Shown here: positions 24,435-47,200 of the stretch, piece by piece
Position numbering within the stretch: position 1 is the stretch's first letter
Layout of the letters: the number at the start of each line of letters is the position of its first letter
NCBI RefSeq assembly: GCF_035989885.1
Contig: NZ_CP108518.1
Span: forward strand, 434,001 to 498,000
Origin: Streptomyces sp. NBC_01232
GTDB lineage: Bacteria > Actinomycetota > Actinomycetes > Streptomycetales > Streptomycetaceae
Direction: 5' to 3'
Length of the DNA: 64,000 nt
The notes under the pieces: model-generated
Database searches by the model: none
Seen by the model: the letters and a program-made list of their open reading frames with translations, nothing else
What the model was told of the DNA's origin: nothing
Made by a program: the position numbers and the translations under genes

Positions 24435-25829
24435 ATGTCCGCACCGCACGCGAGCTCCACACCCGGGGACGCTCTCCCGGACACCAGGGACCTGGTGGGC
24501 ATCGGCTTCGGGCCGGCCAACCTCGCCCTGGCGATAGCGATCCGGGAGCACAACGGCCGGCGCGCCCCCGGCGAGGCGATCCGTGCCTCGTTCATCGAGC
24601 GCCAGGCCGACTTCGGCTGGCACCAGGGCATGCTCCTCGAAGGGGCCACCATGCAGGTCTCCTTCCTGAAGGACCTGGTGACGATGCGCAATCCGGGGAG
24701 CCCCTTCAGCTTCCTGCACTACCTTCAGGACCGGGACCGGCTGGCCGACTTCATCAACCAGAAGTCCTTCTTCCCCACCCGCCTCGAATTCCACGACTAC
24801 TTCCGCTGGTGCGCGGCCTCCTTCAGCGGTCTGGTCGACTACGCGACCGAGGCCGTCGAGGTGCGCCCGGCGGGACCGGCCGACGCCGTGGACCGGCTGG
24901 ACGTCATCACGCGGCCCGCGTCCGGGACCGGTCCGCGGCGCGCCACCCGCACCCGCAACCTCGTCCTCGGGACCGGGCTGCGCCCCCGCGTCCCGGCCGG
25001 AGTCAGCACCGGCCCGCACGTCTGGCACAACCGCGACCTGCTCCACCGGGCGACGGGGCTGACGGTGCGTCCGCACCGCCGGTTCGTGGTGGTCGGCGCC
25101 GGGCAGTCCGCCGCGGAGACGGCCGACCACCTGCACCGCACGTTCCCGGACGCCGAGGTGTGCGCCGTGTTCACCCGGTACGGGTACAGCCCCGCCGACG
25201 ACAGCCCGTTTGCCAACCGGATCTTCGACCCGGCCGCCGTCGACGAGTTCTTCGCGGCGCCGGAGGAGGTCAAGCAACGGCTCATCGGCTACCACGCCAA
25301 CACCAACTACGCGGTGGTGGACGGCGATCTGATCGAGCACCTGTACCGGACCGTGTACCAGGAGAAGGTCGCGGGCACCGAACGCCTGCGCATCCTCAAC
25401 ACCACCGCCCTCACCGCCGTGGAGGAACTCCCCGACGGGGCACGGGCCGTGGTGCGCTCCCTCACCACGGGAGAGACCCTCACCCTCGACTGCGACGCGG
25501 TGGTCCTGGCCACCGGCTACCGGCCCACCGAACCGGCGGAGCTGCTCGGCGACCTGGCCGGGGAGTGCCTCACGGACGGGCAGGGACGGCTGCGCGTCGG
25601 CCGCGACCACCGGGTGGAGACCACCGACCGCGTCCGGGCCGGCATCTACGTCCAGGGCGCCGCGGCCGAGCACACCCACGGCATCACCGCCTCCCTGCTG
25701 TCCACGCTGGCCGTGCGCTCGGGGGAGATCTGCGACTCCCTGCTGCTGCGCGTCGCCGAACGCGAGGTGCAGGCCGCTCTGGCGACCAGGGCGGCCGTCG
25801 CCGACGGCGTCCCCGCGCACCGGGGCTGA
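24435..25829 (+). CDS. L-ornithine N5-monooxygenase
   Basis: A 464-aa flavin-dependent N-hydroxylase of the SidA/PvdA/IucD/CchB family. It converts L-ornithine to N5-hydroxyornithine with FAD, NADPH and O2. Motifs in order are the FAD site LVGIGFGPANLALAIAI (residues ~18-34), the substrate region FGWHQGMLLEGATMQVSFLK and FLHYLQDRDRLADFI. The NADPH site is FVVVGAGQSAAETADHLH, followed by NTNYAVVDGDLI and the family LATGYRPTEPAELL. ATG 24435 was chosen because gaggaagg sits 6 nt upstream; the ATG at 24429 would abut it. The product matches the specificity code of the last NRPS adenylation domain. It starts an iron-boxed operon. Confidence 0.95.
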   Translation: MSAPHASSTPGDALPDTRDLVGIGFGPANLALAIAIREHNGRRAPGEAIRASFIERQADFGWHQGMLLEGATMQVSFLKDLVTMRNPGSPFSFLHYLQDRDRLADFINQKSFFPTRLEFHDYFRWCAASFSGLVDYATEAVEVRPAGPADAVDRLDVITRPASGTGPRRATRTRNLVLGTGLRPRVPAGVSTGPHVWHNRDLLHRATGLTVRPHRRFVVVGAGQSAAETADHLHRTFPDAEVCAVFTRYGYSPADDSPFANRIFDPAAVDEFFAAPEEVKQRLIGYHANTNYAVVDGDLIEHLYRTVYQEKVAGTERLRILNTTALTAVEELPDGARAVVRSLTTGETLTLDCDAVVLATGYRPTEPAELLGDLAGECLTDGQGRLRVGRDHRVETTDRVRAGIYVQGAAAEHTHGITASLLSTLAVRSGEICDSLLLRVAEREVQAALATRAAVADGVPAHRG

Positions 25830-25835
25830 GCGGCC

Positions 25836-27209
25836 ATGCCGCGCACCGACACCCCGGCGGCGGCCGGGAGGACCGGACTCACGGCGGCGCAGGCGCACAT
25901 CCTGGCGGCCCAGAGCGCGGATCCCTCGTACGCCGGCCACAACGTGGGCCAGTACATCGAGCTCGTCGGCCCGCTCGACACGGCGGCGCTCGACGAGGCC
26001 GTGCGCCGCACCCTCGACGAGGCCCCCTGGCTCCGCTCGCGGCTGATGACCCGGGGCGGCCTGCCGCGCCTGGACACCTCCGGGGCGGCCGACCCGGTGG
26101 GCGCCGCCGTCGAGCTCGTGCGCGGCCAGCTCGCCTGCCCGCCACGGGCCGAGCTGCTCACCGCCCCGGCGGGCGCCGGCCCGGCACCCGATCTCACCGG
26201 CGCCCTGCTGGTCAGGGTCGGCCGCGAACGCCACCTGCTGGTGCAGTACTTCCACCTGCTGGCGATCGACGGGTACGGAGTGGCGCTGCTCAGCCGACGG
26301 ATCGCCGACGTCTACACGGCCCTCGTGGCCGGACGCCCGCCCGGCCCGACCCCCTTCGAGCCGGTCTCCGTACTGGCCGACGCGGACCGCGCGTACACCG
26401 GCTCGGCAGCGCAGGCCGCGGACCGGCGGTACTGGACGGAGCGGTACGCCGACCGCCCGGCACCCGTGTCCCCCGCCGGCCGGGCCGCCCCGGCCCAGGA
26501 CACCGCGCGGCGGCACACCGTGCACCTCGACGCGACTGACAGCGCAGCCGTACGTGCCGCCGCCCGCTCCGCCCGCGTCACCTGGGCCGAGGTCGTGCTC
26601 GCCACCACCGCGGTGCGGGTGACGGCGCAGGCAGGAGCGCGCGAGGCGGTCCTCGCCGTGTACGCGGCGGCGCGGACCGGCCCGGGAACGCTACGGGTGC
26701 CCGCGACGGCGGTGAACGTGCTGCCGGTGCGGCTGCCGGTCCGCGGGGCGGACACCTTCCGGTCGCTCCTGCACGCGGCGGCCGGCGAGCTGACCCTGCT
26801 CCGCCGTCACCAGCGGCTGCGCGGCGAGGAGCTGGCGCGCGAGCTGTGGCCCGAGTACGGGGGCGGCCGCGTCCCCGGGCCGCTGGTCAATCTGCGGCCG
26901 TTCGAGACGGACCTGGACTTCGGCGGGATCCGCGGCCGGGTCGTGAGCCTCGCCTCGGGCCCGGTCGACGACCTGTCGGTGTCCGCCGGGGCGGACGCCG
27001 ACGGGCGGCTGCGCCTTGACTTCGACGCCAACCCGGTGCTCTACGAGGAGGGTGAACCGGCCCGGTTCGCCAGCCTGTTCACCGAGGACCTGGCGGCGCT
27101 CTGCGGCGCCCCCGACGCTCCGGTCGCCTGCCTCGCGGGGTCCGATCCCGTACCGGCCGCGGCACCGGGGTCCGGCCCGCCCGGGCCGGACTCCCCCGCC
27201 CACCACTGA
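25836..27209 (+). CDS. Free-standing condensation-domain protein with degenerate active site
   Basis: A 457-aa protein consisting of one NRPS condensation domain. It resembles the DHB-accepting starter C domain of the large NRPS encoded from 29967; compare SYAGHNVGQYIELVGPLDTA with [18 protein letters not shown]. Later landmarks, VPATAVNVLPVRLPV, LLRRHQRLRGEELAREL and LVNLRPFETDLDF, are also shared. The active-site HHxxxDG reads H140-L-L-A-I-D145-G146, so the second, catalytic histidine is leucine. It starts 6 nt after the monooxygenase stop. It may be an inactive relic, a docking factor, or an unusual acyl transferase, e.g. acting on the hydroxamate. Function is unproven. Confidence 0.85.
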   Translation: MPRTDTPAAAGRTGLTAAQAHILAAQSADPSYAGHNVGQYIELVGPLDTAALDEAVRRTLDEAPWLRSRLMTRGGLPRLDTSGAADPVGAAVELVRGQLACPPRAELLTAPAGAGPAPDLTGALLVRVGRERHLLVQYFHLLAIDGYGVALLSRRIADVYTALVAGRPPGPTPFEPVSVLADADRAYTGSAAQAADRRYWTERYADRPAPVSPAGRAAPAQDTARRHTVHLDATDSAAVRAAARSARVTWAEVVLATTAVRVTAQAGAREAVLAVYAAARTGPGTLRVPATAVNVLPVRLPVRGADTFRSLLHAAAGELTLLRRHQRLRGEELARELWPEYGGGRVPGPLVNLRPFETDLDFGGIRGRVVSLASGPVDDLSVSAGADADGRLRLDFDANPVLYEEGEPARFASLFTEDLAALCGAPDAPVACLAGSDPVPAAAPGSGPPGPDSPAHH

Positions 27210-27257
27210 TCCCATCCCCGTTCCGACCACCCCGGTCATCACCCAAGGAGAGACACC

Positions 27258-27464
27258 ATGGCCACCAACCCGTTCGAGGACGACGACGCCCGCTACTTCG
27301 TCCTCGTGAACGCCGAGAACCAGCATTCGCTCTGGCCCGCCTTCGCGGAGGTTCCCGCGGGCTGGACCGTCGTGCACGGCGAGGACAGCCGGGAGGGCTG
27401 CGCCGCGTACACGGAGGCGAACTGGACCGACATGCGGCCCGCCAGCCTGGTCGCCAGGAGCTGA
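27258..27464 (+). CDS. mbtH: MbtH-like protein
   Basis: A 68-aa MbtH-family activator that binds adenylation domains and is often needed for their folding and activity. The family signature is complete: NPFEDDDARYFVLVNAENQH, SLWPAFAEVPAGWTVVHGE and the three invariant tryptophans, ending TEANWTDMRPASL. It is preceded by an aaggagag ribosome site and follows the condensation-like gene by 48 bp in the same iron-boxed operon. It presumably serves the six adenylation domains encoded downstream. Confidence 0.97.
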   Translation: MATNPFEDDDARYFVLVNAENQHSLWPAFAEVPAGWTVVHGEDSREGCAAYTEANWTDMRPASLVARS

Positions 27465-27496
27465 CGCCGGGGGCCGCCCGGCCCCGGTCACGCGCG

Positions 27497-27530
27497 GGGC
27501 CGGACCGGAGGATGCCCTCCGGCCCGGCCC
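27497..27530. terminator. Bidirectional hairpin terminator
   Basis: Arms of 15 nt (27497-27511 and 27516-27530) pair at 14 of 15 positions around ATGC. The hairpin sits between the convergent mbtH and GNAT genes. Confidence 0.75.
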
Positions 27531-27554
27531 CCGGTCACGTGCGGACCGTACGGT

Positions 27555-28055
27555 TCACAGCCGTCGGGAGAGCACCTCCGAACCGCGTGCGGGGTCAAGC
27601 GCCCCCGCCCAGGCGACGGGTGCCCGCCCCGGGCACGCCGGCGCGAAGCCGTGCCGCCGGAAGAAGGCGGCGCCGCCGGTGGTCGCGGTGAAGACCTCCC
27701 GCACGAGGCGGTTTCCGGCGTCGGCCAGCGCGGCGCGCAGCAGCGCGGCCCCGAGTCCCTGGCCCTGGTTCCCGCTCGCTACGCAGAAGTTGTAGAGCAC
27801 GGCGGCTCCGTCCCCCTCGTCGCTCAGGGCGAGGCAGCCCAGGACCGCGGTGCGGCCGCGCCCGGTCGCGAGGAGGAACTCCCCGGCGTGCGCGAGGTAG
27901 TGGTCGATGCTGCGGGGCCGTAGAGCCCCGGAGCGGATGAACGCCAGTGAGAGGGCGTGGAGGGCGGGGGCGTCGTGCAGGCGCGCCCGGCGCACCAGCG
28001 GCGGGAGGCCCTCCGTGCCGTGCAACGGGGGACGGGGGGTGGCGGCAGTAATCAC
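27555..28055 (-). CDS. Iron-regulated GNAT, possible N-acetylglutamate synthase
   Basis: A 166-aa GNAT enzyme preceded by its own iron box on the minus strand. After VRRARLHDAPALHALSLAFI it has LRPRSIDHYLAHAGEFLLAT, then VLGCLALSDEG and LYNFCVASGNQGQGLGAALL. The end is VFTATTGGAAFFRRHGFAPA. This order resembles the short, GNAT-only ArgA-type N-acetylglutamate synthases of actinobacteria (LxPRxxxxLxxxxxxFxVA, GCxAL, VxPxxxGxGxG, LTxxxxFFxxxGF). With argB 4 kb away under the same control, it would supply acetylglutamate for ornithine. An alternative is acetylation of the siderophore or an amine. Confidence 0.75.
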   Translation of the reverse strand: MITAATPRPPLHGTEGLPPLVRRARLHDAPALHALSLAFIRSGALRPRSIDHYLAHAGEFLLATGRGRTAVLGCLALSDEGDGAAVLYNFCVASGNQGQGLGAALLRAALADAGNRLVREVFTATTGGAAFFRRHGFAPACPGRAPVAWAGALDPARGSEVLSRRL

Positions 28056-28059
28056 AAAG

Positions 28060-28078
28060 TTAGGTTAGCCTTCCCTAA
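28060..28078. promoter_or_regulatory. Iron box 5 (minus-strand gene)
   Basis: TTAGGTTAGCCTTCCCTAA, 5 bp upstream of the GNAT start codon on the reverse strand. It is so close to the start that the transcript may be leaderless or nearly so. It is separate from iron box 6, which faces the other way. Confidence 0.85.
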
Positions 28079-28190
28079 ATTACGCCGCAATTCCGCCTCC
28101 CGGCCCAACACATCACACGCAGAGGCCAGTTCATCCAAGCGGCAGCCCCGTGTTCACCACACCCCGCTTGACGTGCAGCTATGCATTTAG

Positions 28191-28209
28191 TTAGGTAAGC
28201 CTTACCTAA
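28191..28209. promoter_or_regulatory. Iron box 6
   Basis: TTAGGTAAGCCTTACCTAA, a perfect palindrome around the central base and the best-formed site here. It lies 56 bp before the aryl carrier protein gene and should control the ArCP, exporter and NRPS operon of about 23 kb. Confidence 0.95.
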
Positions 28210-28264
28210 TGCAATGCTGAAATGTTGCCGCCATTCCACCGATCACCGAGGAGAGAGCCCCTCC

Positions 28265-28504
28265 ATGTCCGCTTCCCCGCCCTTCACGCTCGACCGGCTG
28301 GTCCGCGACGTCGCCGACGTGCTCTACACGGAGCCCGCCGACGTCTCCCTGGAAGAGGACCTGCTGGACCAGGGCCTCGACTCCATCCGGCTGATGTCGC
28401 TCGTCGAGAAGTGGCGGGCGGAAGGCGCCCGCATCAGCTTCGTGGACCTCGCCGAGCGGCCGACCCTGCGCCAGTGGGCCGAGCTGCTCACCGCAACCCC
28501 CTGA
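28265..28504 (+). CDS. Free-standing aryl carrier protein
   Basis: A 79-aa carrier protein equivalent to the C-terminal domain of EntB. The phosphopantetheine site is Ser in DQGLDSIRLMSLVEKWR, aligning with the EntB sequence DYGLDSVRMMALAARWR. The flanks (ISFVDLAERPTLRQWAELL) also match EntB. It carries 2,3-dihydroxybenzoate, loaded by DhbE, to the starter condensation domain. In many bacteria this domain is fused to isochorismatase; here both isochorismatase homologues lack it. A ggagagag ribosome site precedes the ATG. It is first in the large NRPS operon behind a perfect iron box. Confidence 0.93.
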   Translation: MSASPPFTLDRLVRDVADVLYTEPADVSLEEDLLDQGLDSIRLMSLVEKWRAEGARISFVDLAERPTLRQWAELLTATP

Positions 28505-28542
28505 TCCTCCCTCCCCCGCACCTGCCCGCCCCGGAGCCTGCC

Positions 28543-29868
28543 GTGCCCTTGCGTGACTTCGTCATAGACATCGAACCCCTGCGTACCAGCAGGGACTTCC
28601 GCGCCATCTTCATCGCCCGCGTGGTGTCCCTGTTCGGCCTCGGCATGGCGACGGTGGCCCTGTCCGCCCAGGTGTACGGTCTGACGCGCTCCACCTTCAA
28701 CGTCGCCGTCGCCAGCATGATCATGAGCATCACCGTGCTGCTCGGGTCGCTCTGGGGCGGCGTCATGGCCGACCGGAGCGACCGCCGGCGCCTGATCGTG
28801 TGCGCCCGTGGGGCCGCCGCCCTCGCCTTCGCCGGCCTCGCCGTGAACGCGATGCTGCCCGACCCCACCTTGTGGGGCATCTACGTCTGCGTCGCCTGGG
28901 ACGGCCTGGCCACGGGCGTCAGCGTGACGGCCCTGATGGCCGTCGCGCCGACCCTGGTCCGCCCCGACCAGCTCCCCGCCGCGGGCGCGCTGATCTCCCT
29001 GACCGGTGAGATCGGCTCGGTCAGCGCGCCGTTCCTCGGCGGCATCCTGCTCGCGCTGTGGGGGCCCGGCCCGGTCTTCGCCTTCACCGCCGTCACCACG
29101 GCCGTCACCACTGTCCTGATCTCCCGCATCCGCCCCCTGCCCCCGGTCAAGGGCGACGAGGAGGACGAGGAGGCCGCCGCCGACAGCGGATCGCTGCTCG
29201 TCGCGTTCAAGTACGCCGTCCGCAATCGCGTCGTCGGCGGCCTGCTCGTGCTCGGCGGCGTGATGGCCCTCTTCAACCTCCCGGTCGTGCTCTTCCCCGA
29301 GATGGTCGACCGTCAGTTCCAGGGCGGCGAGGTCATGCTCGGCCTCCTCTACACCGCCCCCGCCATCGGCGCGGTCGTCGTCTCCGCCACCAGCGGCTGG
29401 CTGACCCGGGCCGCGCGGCCCGGCCGGCTGCTGATCGTCGCGGCGTTCACCGGTGGCCTGTCCGCCGTGGGCTTCGGCCTCAGCGGCAACATCTGGGCGG
29501 CCTTCGCGCTGCTCGCCGTGGGCGGAGCCGCCGGAACGGTGTACGAGATCCTCGAGTACGCCCTCGTCCAGCACAGCACCCCGGACCGGCTGCGCGGCCG
29601 CATCGTCAGCGTCATCACCACGCAGGGCACCACCGGCGGCGTCGTCGGCGACGTCGAAGTGTCCGCCCTCGCCCGCTGGTTCAGCCCCGGTGGCGCGGCC
29701 GTCGTCAACGGCGCTGTCTGCGCCGTGGCCGCCCTCGCCGTGGCGATCGCCGTACCCGGCCTGCGCAGGGCCACCCTTCCCCGCGACGAGGGGGACGAGG
29801 AGGACCGGCACGACGACGGGCCGGGCCCCGACTCCGCCGGTCTGAAGCCCGCCGCCCCCGCGGCCTAG
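28543..29868 (+). CDS. entS: EntS-like MFS siderophore exporter
   Basis: A 441-aa twelve-helix MFS pump closely resembling E. coli EntS in segment order. Examples are [60 protein letters not shown] and [13 protein letters not shown]. The later [16 protein letters not shown] also matches. Loop 2-3 carries the MFS motif DRSDRRR. A central cytosolic loop is acidic ([14 protein letters not shown]), and the C-terminal tail is Asp/Glu/His-rich. The GTG start ([13 protein letters not shown]) follows the ArCP stop by 38 bp. It should export the finished siderophore. Confidence 0.93.
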   Translation: MPLRDFVIDIEPLRTSRDFRAIFIARVVSLFGLGMATVALSAQVYGLTRSTFNVAVASMIMSITVLLGSLWGGVMADRSDRRRLIVCARGAAALAFAGLAVNAMLPDPTLWGIYVCVAWDGLATGVSVTALMAVAPTLVRPDQLPAAGALISLTGEIGSVSAPFLGGILLALWGPGPVFAFTAVTTAVTTVLISRIRPLPPVKGDEEDEEAAADSGSLLVAFKYAVRNRVVGGLLVLGGVMALFNLPVVLFPEMVDRQFQGGEVMLGLLYTAPAIGAVVVSATSGWLTRAARPGRLLIVAAFTGGLSAVGFGLSGNIWAAFALLAVGGAAGTVYEILEYALVQHSTPDRLRGRIVSVITTQGTTGGVVGDVEVSALARWFSPGGAAVVNGAVCAVAALAVAIAVPGLRRATLPRDEGDEEDRHDDGPGPDSAGLKPAAPAA

Positions 29869-29966
29869 ACAGGGCCTCCCGGGCCCGCCCGCAGCCCCCC
29901 CATCCCGTCGACCTCCCCCGGCCGGTCCCGCCACCGGCCGGGGACCCGCAGCGAATCTGGAGCACG

Positions 29967-44248
<14,282 letters not shown>

Positions 44249-44252
<4 letters not shown>

Positions 44253-47200
44253 CGCAGGCTCGAATAGAGGACATGCTTCCGCTGTCCCCCTTGCAGCAGG
44301 GCATGCTGTTCCATTCCGTCTACGACGCGAGCGCGCCAGACGTGTACACGGTGCAGGTCTCCGTGTCGCTGGCCGGCCCCGTGGACGCGGACCGGCTGGA
44401 GCGGGCGGGCGCCGCCCTGCTGCGCCGCCACCCCAACCTGCGGGCCGGCTTCTGGCACGAGGGGGTGCCCCAGCCGGTGCAGTTCGTGCCGGCCGAGGTG
44501 ACCTTCTCGCTCGGCCGGGCGGACCTGTCGGCCGACCCCTCGCAGGCCGCGGTGCGCCGGGCGGAACGCGCCGAGCTGGACCGCCGGTTCGAGCTGCACC
44601 GGCCGCCGCTGCTGCGGCTGCTGCTGGTGCGCCGGGGCCAAGGCGACCACCTGCTCGTGGTCACCGTGCACCACATCCTGGTCGACGGCTGGTCGATGCC
44701 ACTGCTGGTCGGGGACCTGCTCGCGCTGTACGAGAGCGACGGCGACGCCTCTGCGCAGCAGCCCGTACGCCCCTACCGCGACTACCTCAAGTGGCTGAAG
44801 GCGCAGGACGTCCCGGCCGCCGAGGGCGCCTGGCGGACCGCGCTGGCCGGGCTGGACGAGGCCGTGCTCGTGGCCCCGGCCGACCCGTCCCGTACGGCGG
44901 TGCGGCCCGGTGTGCACCGCGTGGAGCTGTCGGGGGCGGCCACCGCCCGGCTGACGGCGGCGGCGCGCTCGCTGGGCACCACGCCCAGTACGGTGATCCA
45001 GGCGGTCTGGGGCCTGCTGCTCGGCAGTCTGACGGGCCGCCGGGACGTGGTCTTCGGGCTGACGGTCGCGGGCCGGCCCGAGGAGCTCCCGGGCGTCGAG
45101 TCGATGGTCGGACTGTTCATCACCACCGTCCCGGTGCGGCTCACGGCGCGGCCGTGGGAAAGCGTCGCGGACCTGCTCAGACGGTTCCGGGACGAGCAGA
45201 ACGCCCTGCTCGCCCACCACCACCTGGGCCTGCGCCTGATCCAGAAGCAGGCGGGCGGCGGCGAGCTCTTCGACACTCTCGTCGTCATCGAGAACTACCC
45301 GGTGGACCCGTCGACCCGCGCGCCGCTGGCAGACGGGGTGCGGGTGACGGGGGTCGAGGCCCGGGACGGCACGCACTACCCGCTCACCCTCTCGGTGTCC
45401 CTGGACGAGCGGGCCGAGCTGGCCCTGGAGTACCGGCCGGACCTCTTCGACGCCCGGACCGTCGCCCGCGTGGCCGAGCGGTTCACCACGCTGCTGGACC
45501 AGGTCGCGGGCGACCCCGGCCGCCCGGTGGGGACGCTGGAGCCGCTGACCGCCACCGACCGCGCGGAGCTGCGTACCGCGGAAGCGGGCACCGCGCGCGA
45601 TGTGGCCGACGGTACGGTCGCCGACCGGTTCGCCGAGCAGGCCGCCGCCACCCCGGACTTCTGCGCCGTGGTCTCGGGCCCCGACCGGCTGACCTTCGCC
45701 GAACTGAACGACCGGGCGGACCGGCTGGCCTCGCTGCTCGCCGCGCGCGGCGCCGGACCCGAGTCCGTCGTGGCGCTGGCCGTGCCGCGCTCGGCCGCGT
45801 CGGTGGTGGCCATCCTGGCCGTCCTGAAGTCGGGCGCTGCCTACCTGCCGCTGGACCTGGACTACCCCGCCGACCGGATCGCCCTGATGCTGGACGACGC
45901 GGCGCCGGTGTGTGTGCTGACCACGGAGGCGGCGCTCGCGCTGCTGCCCGCCGAGACCGTGGGCGGACCCACCCGGATCGTCCTGGACTCGGCGGAGGCG
46001 ACCGCGGAACTCGCCTCGCACGGCGCCGGTTTCCGTCCGCCGCGCACGGAGTCCGGCCACCCGGCCTACGTGATCTACACCTCCGGTTCCACCGGCCGCC
46101 CCAAGGGGGTCGTGCTGACCCACGGCGGTCTGGCGAACCTGTACGCCAACCACGTCGCGGACGTCTTCGCCCCGGCCGTGGCGGCTGCGGGCGGGCGGCC
46201 GCTGCGCGCCCTGCACACCGCCTCCTTCAGCTTCGACACCTCGTGGGAGCAGCTGTTCTGGATGGTCTCGGGGCACGAGCTGCACGTCCTGGACGAGATC
46301 GGACGCCGCGACGCCGAGTTCACCGTCGGCTACGTCCGCGAACACCGGATCGACGCCATGGACGTGACGCCCACCTACGCCGGCGCGCTGCTGGAGTGGG
46401 GGCTGCTGAGCCGCTCGCACCACCGGCCGGGGCTGCTGCTCCTGGGCGGCGAGGCCGTGCCCGAGGCGCTGTGGACGGAGGTCCGCGAGGCGCCCGGGGT
46501 CATGTCGGTGAACCTGTACGGGCCCACCGAGTACACGGTGGACGCGCTCGGCGCCGACCTTGCCGACTCGGCCACCCCGATCGTGGGACGGCCCATCGGG
46601 AACACGGCCGCCCGCGTACTGGATTCCGCGCTGCGGCCCGCGCCGGCCGGCACCCCCGGTGAGCTGTACCTTGCGGGCCACGGTCTGGCCCGCGGGTACC
46701 TGGGCCGGTCCGCGCTGACCGCCGAGCGGTTCGTCGCCGACCCGTACGGTCCGCCGGGCTCGCGGATGTACCATACGGGCGACCTCGTACGGCTGCGCTC
46801 CGACGGGCAGCTGGAGTTCCTGGGGCGGGCCGACGACCAGGTGAAGATCCGCGGCTACCGGATCGAGCTCGGCGAGGTGGAGTCGGCCCTGACCGCGCTG
46901 CCCGGTGTCGGTTCCGCTGCCGTGGTGGTCCGCGAGGACACGCCCGGGGTCAAGCGGCTGGTCGCCTACGTGACCGGCCCGGTCGCGGGGGCGGCGCTCC
47001 GGGAGGCGCTGGCCGGCGTACTGCCCGACTACATGGTCCCGGCGGCCGTGGTGGCCTTGGATTCCCTCCCGACGAACGTCAGCGGCAAGCTGGACCGGGC
47101 GGCGCTGCCCGCGCCCGAGCTGGGCACGGCGGCGCGCTCGCGCCCGCCCCGCGACGCCCGCGAGGAGGCGCTGTGCGCCGTCTTCGCGCAGGTGCTGGGG

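Noticed and set aside
29058..29966. Upstream extension of the large NRPS reading frame
   Set aside because: It lies wholly inside the EntS-like gene in another frame, is Arg/Pro-rich, and the conserved NRPS start with a ribosome site is at 29967.
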